This document shows positions 1 to 8,077 of a stretch of 64,000 bases of DNA, piece after piece. A model generated the notes under the pieces. That model was not told the DNA's origin and made no database searches. It saw only the letters and a program-made list of their open reading frames with translations. Each line of letters starts with the position of its first letter. The first letter of the stretch is position 1. Where the stretch lies: the NCBI GenBank assembly GCA_003576705.1, contig QOZS01000022.1, forward strand, positions 19,807 through 83,806, written 5' to 3'. The stretch is from Desertibaculum subflavum. GTDB taxonomy: Bacteria > Pseudomonadota > Alphaproteobacteria > Ferrovibrionales > Ferrovibrionaceae. The position numbers and the translations under genes were made by a program.

Positions 1-596
1 TAGCGATTGAGCAGCGGAACCCGGCGGCTCTGCGCCACCTGCTCCATATAGTCGACATAATCGCCGAAGCGCGAGACCGCGGCCGCCTGCGGCATGAATT
101 GCGGCGTGACGAACAGAAGGTCGACATCGCGCCGGTGCACCAGGTCGATGCCGGTGCCGAGCGCATCGCCGAACTCGCTGACGCCGACGCGGCTGACCGC
201 ATCGGTGGAGCCGGTCTGCCAGATCACCAGGTCGGGCCTGGTGGCGGCGATCTCCTGATCGAACCGCTTGATCATCGCCGCCGCCGTCTCCTGCCGGATC
301 GAGCGGTTGACGACCGTCACGGTGGGTACCGGGCGCAGCTTGCGCAGTTCCGTCAGCAGGCGCGCCGGATAGGCGCGGCCGGCCGGATCGGTGCCGTAAT
401 CCAGCGACGAGGCGGTGCCCAGCACCAGGATGGCGACCGGCTCGCGCGCCTTCAGCTTGGCGGCCACGCGCGGCAGGCCGAAGGCGATGAAGGTGTCGTC
501 GGCCGGCGCGTCGCAGGTGCCCGCAACGGCCGCAGGCCCGGCCACCGCCATCGCGGTCGCCAGCACAATGGCCGCGGCAAGCCGCCGACCGCTCAT
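1..596 (-). CDS. SGNH/GDSL-type hydrolase, 3' end cut by window edge
   Basis: The reading frame starts at the ATG complementary to 594-596 and stays open to the window edge, giving 198 residues. Residues 1-26 form a signal peptide ending in an AVAG-like site, so the protein is probably periplasmic. The body has the SGNH layout: a first beta-strand motif LVLGTASS where classic members have GDS, then VIWQTGSTDA where classic members have GxND. It begins 13 bp after the stop of the OpgC-like acyltransferase gene on the same strand, so the two are co-transcribed; esterase plus membrane acyltransferase is a recurrent pairing in acyl modification of glycans. The substrate is unknown and the catalytic His lies beyond the window. 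Distant relatives could be non-catalytic, because block I is non-canonical. Confidence 0.72.
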   Translation of the reverse strand, partial: MSGRRLAAAIVLATAMAVAGPAAVAGTCDAPADDTFIAFGLPRVAAKLKAREPVAILVLGTASSLDYGTDPAGRAYPARLLTELRKLRPVPTVTVVNRSIRQETAAAMIKRFDQEIAATRPDLVIWQTGSTDAVSRVGVSEFGDALGTGIDLVHRRDVDLLFVTPQFMPQAAAVSRFGDYVDYMEQVAQSRRVPLLNR

Positions 597-609
597 GTGC
601 TTTGCCCCC

Positions 610-1803
610 TCATTCCGCGCCGCCGCGCACGGCGACCGCGGTCACCGGCCCCTTCTCGGACAGCTTGTACCAATCGACCAGCGCCGCCACCCCGATCATT
701 ATGATAATTCCGAGAAGACTCACAAGTATTTCGGCGATGTTGGTGCTGCCGTTAACCGTCAATACGAAATGCGCTGCGAAGGAAAGGAAGACGCCGACGC
801 AGAAGACATGCAGCGATTGCCGCCCGCAAAGCATTAGCGGTGTCAGTGCGCGATGGCGCAACCATTTCGCGCCGGGCGGCACCAGCAGCACGGTCAGATA
901 GGCCGTGGCCAGGAAATGCGCCAGCCGCAGCGTATCGAGGCCGGTCTTGTCGATCGGGTAGAGCCAGGCGTTCAGCCAGGCCGGCACAAAAGCGGTCAGC
1001 GGCGGATGGTGCCAGGTCAGCACGATGGCGAAGGCGAAGACGAGATAGATCGCCGCCAGCCCGCCGACGGTCGCCGGCTGCAGGCGGCGCCAGAAGCCGT
1101 GGCCGCGGGTGACGGCGCAATAGGCGCCCAGCACGAACAGGATCTGCCAGGCGAAAGGGTTGAAGAACCAGCCGCCCTCGGGATAGGCGGGCAGGTTCCA
1201 GTCGAAGCGCCGCGCGACGACATAGAGCAGGATCGTGCCGAGCAGGGCGGCGAACGGCGCCCGCAGCATCGCCCACAGGATGGCCGGGAACGCCGCCAGC
1301 AGCACGATGTAGAGCGGCAGCACGTCCATGTTGACCGGCTTGAAGCGCAGCAGCACGGCCTGCAGCAGGATCACGTCCGGCCGTTCGAGCAGCGGCCCGA
1401 CATTCATCTCCTCGGCGAACATCGGGTTGTCGAAATTGGCCGAGACATAGGCGATCTGGGCGACGAAGAAGATGAACAGGATCAGGTGCGCGAGATAGAT
1501 CTGCCAGACGCGCCGAAGCACGCTCGCGGTGGCGCGGGCGAACCCCGATTTCTGCATGATCGAGCCGTAGGCGAGCATGGCGGAATAGCCGGACACGAAG
1601 ACGAAGATCTCGGTCGCGTCGCTGAAGCCCCAATTCCGGTTGGAAACCCAGCTCGCGATATTGTCCGGAATGTGATTAAGAAAAATGAAGACCAGCGCCA
1701 GCCCCCGGGCCAGGTCGATGCGCAGATCCCGCCCGCCCCCGGCAAGGGGCGTCGGGTCGGGACGCAGGAACAGGCGCAGAAACGCGGGCACGGGGGCGGG
1801 CAC
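610..1803 (-). CDS. OpgC-family membrane acyltransferase
   Basis: A 397-residue polytopic membrane protein with about ten hydrophobic segments. Its N-terminal part (RDLRIDLARGLALVFIFLNH, about residues 24-43) followed by FVFVSGYSAMLAYG is the hallmark of the OpgC/PF10129 family. Characterised members succinylate osmoregulated periplasmic glucans. The family also includes many proteins of unknown acyl acceptor, and no opgG/opgH glucan synthesis genes are near, so the substrate here is open. The start at 1803 leaves a normal N-terminal cytoplasmic tail. The SGNH hydrolase gene follows after 13 bp, consistent with an operon. The family call is firm; the glucan role is inference. Confidence 0.85.
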   Translation of the reverse strand: MPAPVPAFLRLFLRPDPTPLAGGGRDLRIDLARGLALVFIFLNHIPDNIASWVSNRNWGFSDATEIFVFVSGYSAMLAYGSIMQKSGFARATASVLRRVWQIYLAHLILFIFFVAQIAYVSANFDNPMFAEEMNVGPLLERPDVILLQAVLLRFKPVNMDVLPLYIVLLAAFPAILWAMLRAPFAALLGTILLYVVARRFDWNLPAYPEGGWFFNPFAWQILFVLGAYCAVTRGHGFWRRLQPATVGGLAAIYLVFAFAIVLTWHHPPLTAFVPAWLNAWLYPIDKTGLDTLRLAHFLATAYLTVLLVPPGAKWLRHRALTPLMLCGRQSLHVFCVGVFLSFAAHFVLTVNGSTNIAEILVSLLGIIIMIGVAALVDWYKLSEKGPVTAVAVRGGAE

Positions 1804-1880
1804 GGGGAACCATCTGGGTCCGTCGCGACGAACCCTCTCACCTTACCAGACCTTGTCGGAAATCCGGCAGGCTGCCCGGC

Positions 1881-3671
1881 CTATCCGGCGCGCCGGACCA
1901 GCTTGGCGAAGGCGGCCGGCACGTCCGCGGCGTCGAAGACCGGCAGCGAGCAAACTTTGTTGGTGCAGGCGAACAGCGCCGGCTCCGGCAGCTCCGGATA
2001 GGTCACGTCGTGGTTGGGCAAATCGCCGTCCGCCGGGTCGTAGAGTTCGAGCCGGCGGTAGATGCCGGGCAGCGCCTTGGCGGCGGCGAACAGCGCCCCG
2101 GTCGCCGCATCGCGGCGAGCGCCGACCACGGTGAGATGCAGCGGATCGCTGCCGAGCTCGTGCGCCGCCTGCAGCAATCCGGGCCAGAAGGCGGCACGCC
2201 CGGCGGCCGGCGCCGCTGCCAGCCAGGCCAAGGTGCGCCTGGCGGCGTCGCGGTGCCGCGCCGCGCCGGTATGGTGGCCGAGCAGGTTCAGGAACCGCGC
2301 CGCCATCGTGTTGTCGTCGAGATGCTTGACCGGCTCCGCCAGCGCGCCGATCGCGCCTTTCGGTTCCGGCGCGGCGGGGAAGCCGCCGGCCGCATCCTCC
2401 AGCCGGGCGATCATGTGGTCGGCGGTGCGCGCCGCCTCGACCAGCCAGCGTCGGTCGGCCGTGCTGCGATAGAGATCGAGCAGTGCGATGCCCATGGCGA
2501 GGTTGGGCTGCAGCGAACGGCGGGGCGCCTCCTCGGCGCCATGCACGAAGCCGCCATCAGCTCCGCGGCGGTTGGCGATCGCCCACGCGGCGCCGTCCAG
2601 CGCCGCGCGCAGCGGCGCCGGATCGCCGGTCGCCTCGTGCAGCGCGATATAGGCCGAGATCGTCCAGCCGGTCTCGCGGGCATAGGTGCTGGTGTCGATG
2701 CGCGGCAATCCCGCCGCCAGTCGCGCCGCGGCCGGCAGGGCGTAGTAATCCTTGCCCGGCAAACTGCGCGCGCCGCGCAGATCGGCATCCTGGCTGACAT
2801 AGTACCCGCCATCCGGCGCCCGCATGAAGCGCTCGATGAAGCGATGGATGTCGCGCGCGCCGTCGAGCAGGGCAGGCTCGCGCAGCACCGTCGCCGCCGT
2901 CGCATAGAGGCGCAGCGCCTGGGTCTGCAGGCTCATGATCTTCTCGAAATGCGGGCTGTCCCAGCGGCCGTTATCGGAATACTGGAACACGCCGCCGAAT
3001 ACCGGATCAATGAGGGCGCGCGCGTTGCGGAGCGTGGTGCGGGCGCGCTCGGCCGCCGCGCGATCGCCGCGCAGAGCCCGGCTCAGCGCCCAGTCCAGCG
3101 CCTCGGCCTGGACGAATTTGTGGCCGCCGCCCCAGCCGCCCTGCTCGTCGTCATAGGCCTCGGCAAAGCGTTGCGTCAGCGCTTCGAGCTGCGCGGGCGA
3201 GAGCTGGCCGCCGGTGCTCTCGGCCTCCCGCCGCGGCGGCGCCGCGAGCGGAACCGGATTGGCGATCAGCGCCGCCAGGGTCGATGCCAGATCCGCCGGC
3301 GCGATGTAGCCGCGCTCCTTGTGCAGCTCCTGGCCCTGGCCGTCGAACACGATGGTGGCGGGCCAGCCCCAATCCTCGTAGCGCTGCGACAGGGCCGGGT
3401 TCGCGTCCTGGTCGACCTTGACCGCGATCACATGCCGGCCAATGAGCTCGACCACCTTGGGATCGCGGTAGGTGGTCTCGTCCATCACGTGGCACCAGTG
3501 GCACCACACCGCTTCCATGTCGAGCAGGACCAGCTTGCCCTCGCGCCTGGCCTGCTCGAACACCTCGACCGACCAGCCGCGCCAGGCGATCGGCGAGGCG
3601 GGATCGGCCGCCAAGGCCGCGCCGGGCAAGGACAGAATTGCGGTCAAGGCGAGCAGAAGGCGGCGCAACAT
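1881..3671 (-). CDS. Secreted thioredoxin-fold / DUF255 (YyaL-like) protein
   Basis: A 596-residue protein with a signal peptide (residues 1-22, cleavage after ALAA). A thioredoxin-7-like domain follows, with a CHWC active site at residues 57-60 and the typical sequence around DETTYRDPKVVELI and GWPATIVFDGQG. The rest is an alpha/alpha-barrel like N-acylglucosamine-2-epimerase/cellobiose-epimerase folds (YKVGGWDSP-like segments near 235). This matches the DUF255 / spermatogenesis-associated protein 20 family, although this copy is shorter than typical cytosolic members (about 670 residues) and is exported. The role is uncertain; a periplasmic thiol redox or sugar-related function is possible. 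It stands alone, with divergent genes on its 5' side. Confidence 0.8.
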   Translation of the reverse strand: MLRRLLLALTAILSLPGAALAADPASPIAWRGWSVEVFEQARREGKLVLLDMEAVWCHWCHVMDETTYRDPKVVELIGRHVIAVKVDQDANPALSQRYEDWGWPATIVFDGQGQELHKERGYIAPADLASTLAALIANPVPLAAPPRREAESTGGQLSPAQLEALTQRFAEAYDDEQGGWGGGHKFVQAEALDWALSRALRGDRAAAERARTTLRNARALIDPVFGGVFQYSDNGRWDSPHFEKIMSLQTQALRLYATAATVLREPALLDGARDIHRFIERFMRAPDGGYYVSQDADLRGARSLPGKDYYALPAAARLAAGLPRIDTSTYARETGWTISAYIALHEATGDPAPLRAALDGAAWAIANRRGADGGFVHGAEEAPRRSLQPNLAMGIALLDLYRSTADRRWLVEAARTADHMIARLEDAAGGFPAAPEPKGAIGALAEPVKHLDDNTMAARFLNLLGHHTGAARHRDAARRTLAWLAAAPAAGRAAFWPGLLQAAHELGSDPLHLTVVGARRDAATGALFAAAKALPGIYRRLELYDPADGDLPNHDVTYPELPEPALFACTNKVCSLPVFDAADVPAAFAKLVRRAG

Positions 3672-3807
3672 GGGCTATCCCGGAAGGGTTCGCACCTTCT
3701 ACGCCCGCCCGCCCCGGCATGGATCGCATGTCGCGCAGCTGTGATTGGGTTGCCCGGCGCGCTACATACGGCGAAGATCGGATAACCCCAGCATTCCCGG
3801 CGGCCCC

Positions 3808-4701
3808 ATGCCCGTGACCATCCCGTTCCACCGCGATCTCGAGTTCAGCTATGGCGAGGCCGCGCAGATATCGCCGCTGATCCGGCGCGTGGTGGCGCGC
3901 AATCCCGGCCCGTTCACCTTCCACGGCACCGGCACTTACATTGTCGGCCGCGGCAAGGTCGCGGTGATCGATCCCGGCCCCGACATGCGGGAGCATTTCG
4001 ACGCCCTGCTGAAGGCGGTGGACGGCGAGACGGTGACCCACATCCTGATCACCCATACGCACCGCGATCATTCCCCCGGCGCCAAGTGGCTGAAGGAGGC
4101 GACCGGCGCCAAGGTCTACGGCTTCGGGCCGCATCCGGTGCGGCCGGGCGAGAAGGCGGTGGAGGAGGGCGGCGACCACGACTATACCCCCGACGAACGG
4201 ATCGGCGATGGCGACGTGATCGCGGGCGCCGGCTGGACTATGGAGGCGCTGCACACGCCGGGGCATCTCTCCAACCATCTCTGCTTCGCGTTGCGCGAAG
4301 AGCGGGCGCTGTTCTCCGGCGACCATGTGATGGGCTGGTCGACCTCGGTGATCTCGCCGCCCGACGGCGACATGGCCGATTACTTCGCCAGCCTGAAGAA
4401 GCTGCTGCCGCGCGACGACCGGCTCTACTGGCCGACGCATGGGCCGGCCATTCCGGAGCCGCAGAGCTTCGTCCGCGCCTTCATCGAGCACCGCGAGGAT
4501 CGCGAGCGGCAGATCCTCGCCTGCATCGCCGACGGCGCCATGACCATCCCGCGCATGGTCGAGATCATGTACCGCGACGTCGACAAGCGGCTGCATCCGG
4601 CGGCGGCGCGGTCGGTGCTGGCGCATCTGATCCACATGGCGGAGACTGGCCGGGTTCGCGTCGACGGCGGCAGCGAGCCCGCCACCTACCGATTGGCCTG
4701 A
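3808..4701 (+). CDS. MBL-fold metallohydrolase (LACTB2-like)
   Basis: A 297-residue metallo-beta-lactamase-fold hydrolase. The metal motif HTHRDH lies at residues 83-88. Later conserved metal ligands are in LHTPGHLSNHLCF, FSGDHVMGW and YWPTHGP. A C-terminal winged-helix-like tail (IPRMVEIMYRDVDKRLHPAAARSVLAHLIHM) is typical of LACTB2-type proteins, whose human member is a ribonuclease; bacterial members are mostly annotated generically. I chose ATG 3808 because similarity begins there, and the upstream in-frame residues look like leader sequence. The next gene, an SDR, starts 4 bp downstream, so the two are co-transcribed. The substrate is not known. Confidence 0.85.
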   Translation: MPVTIPFHRDLEFSYGEAAQISPLIRRVVARNPGPFTFHGTGTYIVGRGKVAVIDPGPDMREHFDALLKAVDGETVTHILITHTHRDHSPGAKWLKEATGAKVYGFGPHPVRPGEKAVEEGGDHDYTPDERIGDGDVIAGAGWTMEALHTPGHLSNHLCFALREERALFSGDHVMGWSTSVISPPDGDMADYFASLKKLLPRDDRLYWPTHGPAIPEPQSFVRAFIEHREDRERQILACIADGAMTIPRMVEIMYRDVDKRLHPAAARSVLAHLIHMAETGRVRVDGGSEPATYRLA

Positions 4702-4704
4702 CCC

Positions 4705-5448
4705 ATGTCCTCCGACAGCGGCAAGACCCTGGTCCTCACCGGCGCCTCGCGCGGCATCGGCCATGCGACGGTGAAGCGCTTCAGCGCCGCCGGCTGGCGC
4801 GTCATCACCGTGTCGCGTCAGGCGTTCTCGGAGGACTGCCCGTGGGAGGGCGGCGAGGAGAATCACGTTCAGCTCGACCTTGCCGACATGGAGAAATTGC
4901 CTGCCGGCATCGAGGAGATGCGCAAGCGCCTGCGGGACGGCAAGCTGCACGCCCTGGTCAACAATGCCGGCATTTCGCCCAAACTGCCGGGCGGCAAGCG
5001 CATGTCGAGCCTGGAGACCGACTACGCCGACTGGCTCAAGGTCTTCAACGTCAACTTCTTCGCCACCATCCTGCTCGCCCGCGGCCTGGTGAAGGAGCTG
5101 CAGGCGGGCGGCGGCTCGATCGTCAACGTGACGTCGATCGCCGGCTCGCGCGTGCATCCCTTCGCCGGCACGGCCTATGCGACATCGAAGGCCGCACTGG
5201 CCGGGCTGACGCGCGAAATGGCGCATGACTTCGCGCCGCTCGGCATCCGCGTCAACGCCATCGCGCCGGGCGAGATCGAGACCAAGATCCTGTCGCCCGG
5301 CACCGACGAGATCGTGCGGCGCGACATCCCGATGCACCGGCTTGGCAAACCGGAGGAAGTCGCCTCGACGATCTATTTCCTGTGCTCGCCGCAAGCCTCC
5401 TACGTGAACGGCGCCGAGATCCACATCAACGGCGGCCAGCACGTCTGA
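4705..5448 (+). CDS. SDR family oxidoreductase
   Basis: A classical short-chain dehydrogenase/reductase of 247 residues. It shows the cofactor motif TGASRGIG (residues 12-19), NNAGIS, the catalytic Ser in NVTSIAGS and YATSK, and the C-terminal signature YVNGAEIHINGGQHV. The class includes 3-ketoacyl-ACP reductase-like enzymes and many alcohol/ketone dehydrogenases; the sequence does not fix the substrate. It sits 4 bp after the MBL hydrolase gene. The bufferin locus begins just downstream on the same strand but has its own upstream region, so I treat it as a separate unit. Confidence 0.88.
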   Translation: MSSDSGKTLVLTGASRGIGHATVKRFSAAGWRVITVSRQAFSEDCPWEGGEENHVQLDLADMEKLPAGIEEMRKRLRDGKLHALVNNAGISPKLPGGKRMSSLETDYADWLKVFNVNFFATILLARGLVKELQAGGGSIVNVTSIAGSRVHPFAGTAYATSKAALAGLTREMAHDFAPLGIRVNAIAPGEIETKILSPGTDEIVRRDIPMHRLGKPEEVASTIYFLCSPQASYVNGAEIHINGGQHV

Positions 5449-5468
5449 CCGGGCGGAGACTTCACGTT

Positions 5469-5511
5469 CTGTTGAGCATCCGTGTGCCGAGATTGCCGTC
5501 CGTCATTGGTC
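5469..5511 (+). promoter_or_regulatory. Upstream box of precursor gene 1 (duplicated element)
   Basis: A box CTGTTGAGCATCCGTGTG (5469-5486) and a second box CGTCATTGGTC (5501-5511) lie 78 bp before the first bufferin precursor gene. The same pair recurs before the second precursor gene at 5895-5912 and 5929-5939, with spacers of 14 and 16 bp. Conservation in an otherwise diverged leader suggests a promoter or operator. Known bufferin operons respond to metal stress, often through an ECF sigma factor. I cannot assign the factor here. Confidence 0.45.
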
Positions 5512-5588
5512 CTCGCTGCTTCGCGATGCGTAGATTCCATGTGAAGGCGGCCTGCGTTTTGGGCCGCGCAGCCAGGGAGAAGATCCAC

Positions 5589-5831
5589 ATGACCAGCAAG
5601 ACCATGCTCGTCGCGGCCACGGCGGCGGCATTCTTCGCGGCCGGCACCATCGCCGCCGTCAGCCCGGCCCGGGCGGACGTGAAATGCGTGGGCGCCAATG
5701 CGTGCAAGGGGACAAGCGCATGCAAGACGGCGTCCAGCGCCTGCAAGGGCCGGAATGCCTGCAAAGGCCAGGGCTGGGTCTCGACCAAGGATGAGGCCGC
5801 CTGCAAGGCGGCCGGCGGCAAGGCCAGCTGA
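5589..5831 (+). CDS. Bufferin-type Cys-rich metallophore precursor (BufA2-like), copy 1
   Basis: An 80-residue precursor. Residues 1-29 are a signal peptide (hydrophobic AATAAAFFAAGTIAAV, cleavage near ARA-DV). The mature part has six Cys at 33, 39, 45, 52, 58 and 72, mostly in CKG/CKT units (ACKGTSACK, SACKGRNACKG), and ends in KAAGGKAS. This matches BufA2-type periplasmic bufferins, whose Cys residues are thought to be modified by the DUF692 oxygenase to bind copper or other metals. The ATG at 5589 follows GGGAG at a proper distance; longer in-frame versions upstream lack similarity. Copy 2 downstream is 67/80 identical. It is the first gene of the buf operon. Confidence 0.82.
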   Translation: MTSKTMLVAATAAAFFAAGTIAAVSPARADVKCVGANACKGTSACKTASSACKGRNACKGQGWVSTKDEAACKAAGGKAS

Positions 5832-5894
5832 CCGGCGCAGCGACGGCATGCCGCGCCGCGCACGGCAAAGAAACTCTAATCTGCACCTCACACG

Positions 5895-5939
5895 CTGTTG
5901 AACGTTCGTGTGGGCAATATCCCTGAAACGTCATTGGTC
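5895..5939 (+). promoter_or_regulatory. Upstream box of precursor gene 2 (duplicated element)
   Basis: CTGTTGAACGTTCGTGTG (5895-5912) and CGTCATTGGTC (5929-5939) repeat the two boxes seen before copy 1 at 5469-5511. The sequence between the boxes, and between the boxes and the ATG, is not conserved. Each precursor gene may therefore carry its own promoter or operator, so duplication probably included the control region. Confidence 0.45.
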
Positions 5940-6013
5940 ATTCCAGTCTGCGGGCATAGCATTCGCCCCGTTCGCGACCCGCATCGGGCCGCCCCCACAG
6001 GGAGATGAACCTT

Positions 6014-6256
6014 ATGACCAGCAAAGCCATGCTCGTTGCGGCCACGGCGGCAGCGTTCTTCGCGGCCGGCACGATCGCCCACGTCACCCCGGCGCAGGCC
6101 GATGTGAAGTGCGTCGGCGGCAATTCGTGCAAGGGCACCAGCGCCTGCAAGACCGGCTCGAGCGCCTGCAAGGGCCAGAACGCCTGCAAGGGCAAGGGCT
6201 TCGTGAGCACGAAGGACGAGGCTTCCTGCAAGGCCGCCGGCGGCAAGGTCGGCTGA
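6014..6256 (+). CDS. Bufferin-type Cys-rich metallophore precursor (BufA2-like), copy 2
   Basis: An 80-residue tandem paralogue of the gene at 5589, identical at 67 of 80 positions, with all six Cys (33, 39, 45, 52, 58, 72) and the Lys following most of them conserved. The signal peptide is nearly unchanged. Substitutions fall between the Cys units (for example W63F, R55Q and Q61K relative to copy 1). An earlier in-frame ATG at 6005 exists, but the spacing from GGGAG and the match to copy 1 favour 6014. A strong hairpin at 6289-6321 separates it from bufB. The role is as for copy 1: an exported metal-binding peptide matured by the DUF692/DUF2063 pair. Confidence 0.82.
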   Translation: MTSKAMLVAATAAAFFAAGTIAHVTPAQADVKCVGGNSCKGTSACKTGSSACKGQNACKGKGFVSTKDEASCKAAGGKVG

Positions 6257-6288
6257 TCCGACGTCCTGACCGATTTCAGGTCCGGCTG

Positions 6289-6321
6289 AGGGCGCCGGTG
6301 CCGCAAGGCGCCCGGCGCCCT
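6289..6321 (+). terminator. Intra-operon hairpin between precursor and maturation genes
   Basis: A perfect 10-bp stem (6289-6298 AGGGCGCCGG with 6312-6321 CCGGCGCCCT) encloses a 13-nt loop. There is no T-run after it. It lies 32 bp after the stop of precursor copy 2 and 43 bp before bufB. It may act as an attenuator or as a 3' mRNA stabiliser, giving more peptide message than enzyme message. Confidence 0.55.
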
Positions 6322-6364
6322 CGCTGCTTCCAGGATGTCGCGGGTTGCGGCTAGGCTCCAGGCG

Positions 6365-7213
6365 ATGAAGACCGAACACCGTCCCTATCTCGGCTTCGGA
6401 CTCGGGCTGCGCACCGAGCATTACGAGGCGCTGCTCGAGGAGCGGCCCAAGGTCGACTGGCTGGAGGCGATCAGCGAGAACTACATGGTCGAGGGCGGCA
6501 AGCCGCTGCATTACCTCGACCGCTTCCGGCGCGACTATCCGATGGTGTTGCACGGCGTCTCGCTCTCCATCGGCGGCAGCGATCCGCTCGATGCCGAGTA
6601 TCTGGATCGCCTCGCGGCGCTGATCGACCGCGTCGAGCCGCTCTGGGTCTCCGACCATCTCTGCTGGACCGGCCATCGCGGCGTCAACATGCACGACCTG
6701 CTGCCGCTGCCGCAGACCGAGGAGGCGATTGCGCATGTCGTCGAGCGCGTGCGGCGCGTGCAGGACCGACTGAAGCGGCAGATTCTGCTGGAGAACGTGT
6801 CGAGCTATGTAAGTTATCGCCACTCGGCGATGCCGGAATGGGAATTCCTGTCGGCGATCGCAGATCGGGCCGACTGCCTGATCCTGCTCGACGTCAACAA
6901 CATCTTCGTCAGCGCCTACAACCACGAATTCGATCCGCGCCGCTATCTCGACGGCGTCGATCCGCGGCGCGTGCGCCAGTTCCATCTCGCCGGGCATCAG
7001 AACAACGGCAGCCACATCGTCGACACGCACGACCATCCGATCGTCGACGGCGTGTGGCAGCTCTTTGCCCAGGCCTGGCGGCGCTTCGGCCCGGTCTCGA
7101 CCATGATCGAGCGCGATGCCGACATCCCGCCGTTGGCCGAGCTTGTCGCCGAGCTCGAACAGGCGCGCGCGATCGCCGCCGACGCCGAGGCCGCCGCGCC
7201 GGTGGCGCCATGA
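6365..7213 (+). CDS. bufB: DUF692 (MNIO) peptide-modifying oxygenase, BufB-like
   Basis: A 282-residue DUF692 protein, the multinuclear non-heme iron oxygenase family that converts Cys in precursor peptides to thiooxazole-type heterocycles. Family signatures are visible: LGFGLGLRTEHYEALLE near the N-terminus, HGVSLSIGG, SDHLCW, LLENVSSY, LLDVNNIFVSA, QFHLAGH, DTHDHPI and IERDADIP; these His, Asp, Asn and Glu residues are expected iron ligands. The preferred start is ATG 6365; ATG 6335 in the same frame is possible but adds a non-conserved leader. It overlaps bufC by 4 nt (ATGA). With the two Cys-rich precursors upstream it makes a bufferin maturation unit. Confidence 0.9.
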   Translation: MKTEHRPYLGFGLGLRTEHYEALLEERPKVDWLEAISENYMVEGGKPLHYLDRFRRDYPMVLHGVSLSIGGSDPLDAEYLDRLAALIDRVEPLWVSDHLCWTGHRGVNMHDLLPLPQTEEAIAHVVERVRRVQDRLKRQILLENVSSYVSYRHSAMPEWEFLSAIADRADCLILLDVNNIFVSAYNHEFDPRRYLDGVDPRRVRQFHLAGHQNNGSHIVDTHDHPIVDGVWQLFAQAWRRFGPVSTMIERDADIPPLAELVAELEQARAIAADAEAAAPVAP

Positions 7214-8004
7214 CCGCGGGCGCCGAAACGGCTCTGGCCGGGTTGCAGCGCGATTTCCAGGACTATCTGCTCGGCCGTCCGCACGAGATGCTGGCGCGCG
7301 TGCGGTCGACCGCCAAGGCCGATGCCGCGACCCTGCTCGATGTGTACGGCGCGGCCTATGTGTTGCGCCTGGTCGAGGTGCTGGAGAACGACTTTCCCGG
7401 GCTCCGCGCCTGGATCGGGCCGGAGCGCTTCGACGCGCTCGCGCGGGCCTATATCGCGGCGCATCCCTCCGACCATGCGAATGCCCGCTGGTTCGGCCGC
7501 CACCTGCCGGGCTTCGTGCGGCAAGCGGCGCCGTGGTCCGGAGAATGCGCGATACGCGACCTCGCGGCGCTCGACTGGGCGGTGGGCGAGGCCTTCGACG
7601 CCGCGGAATCCGATCTGGTGACCTTCGCCGACATGGCGGGACAGCCGCCGGAAGCCTGGCCGGGCTTGCGCTTTGCCGTCGTACCGTCGGTGCGGCGGCT
7701 CGACCTGAAGACCAATGCCGATGCCATCCGCCGCGCCGCGACGGCGGGCGAGGCGCTGCCGGAAATTGAGCCGGCACCGCGCGCGCTGGCCGTCTGGCGG
7801 CGCGGACTGGAAACCGAGATCCTGGATCTCGAGCCCGACGCCCTGGTGGCCTTCGATGCCTTGGCCGCCGGCGAGCCCTTCGCCCGCATCTGCGAACGCC
7901 TCGGCGATTTCCATCCGGAAGAGATGGCGGCGGTGCGTGCTGCGGGCCTGCTGCGCGCCTGGATCGAGCTCGACTTGATCGCCGTGGTGACGGCGGAAGG
8001 CTGA
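7210..8004 (+). CDS. bufC: DUF2063 protein, BufC/HvfC-like partner of the oxygenase
   Basis: A 264-residue protein with the DUF2063 N-terminal domain (LQRDFQDYLLG ... LLDVYGAAYVLRLVEVLENDFPGLRAWIG ... YIAAHPSDHANARWFGRHLPGFV). It is the usual partner of DUF692 enzymes and is proposed to recognise or present the precursor peptide. Its ATG overlaps the bufB stop by 4 nt, so translation is coupled. A DoxX-like fourth gene, found in some buf operons, is absent: transcription ends at the hairpin 8028-8055. The C-terminal half (about 180-264) is a second helical domain, as in other BufC/HvfC proteins. Confidence 0.87.
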   Translation: MTAGAETALAGLQRDFQDYLLGRPHEMLARVRSTAKADAATLLDVYGAAYVLRLVEVLENDFPGLRAWIGPERFDALARAYIAAHPSDHANARWFGRHLPGFVRQAAPWSGECAIRDLAALDWAVGEAFDAAESDLVTFADMAGQPPEAWPGLRFAVVPSVRRLDLKTNADAIRRAATAGEALPEIEPAPRALAVWRRGLETEILDLEPDALVAFDALAAGEPFARICERLGDFHPEEMAAVRAAGLLRAWIELDLIAVVTAEG

Positions 8005-8027
8005 ACAGCAACCCTCCGAAAAGCAAA

Positions 8028-8055
8028 GCGCCCGGCGGATCGCTCCGCCGGGCGC
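8028..8055. terminator. Hairpin between convergent bufC and Bax-inhibitor gene
   Basis: A perfect 12-bp stem, GCGCCCGGCGGA (8028-8039) with TCCGCCGGGCGC (8044-8055), and a 4-nt loop. It sits 23 bp after the bufC stop and 22 bp before the stop of the convergent gene. No clear T-run follows on either strand. It probably serves as a bidirectional terminator. Confidence 0.75.
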
Positions 8056-8077
8056 CTGTGGCCGACCGTGGGGTCGG

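Noticed and set aside
3151..5442. 763-residue minus-strand frame
   Set aside because: It spans the DUF255, MBL and SDR genes in the wrong frame; the real genes have clear domain motifs.
5888..8026. 712-residue minus-strand frame over the buf operon
   Set aside because: Arg/Pro-rich composition and no family similarity; the plus strand encodes the DUF692 and DUF2063 proteins.
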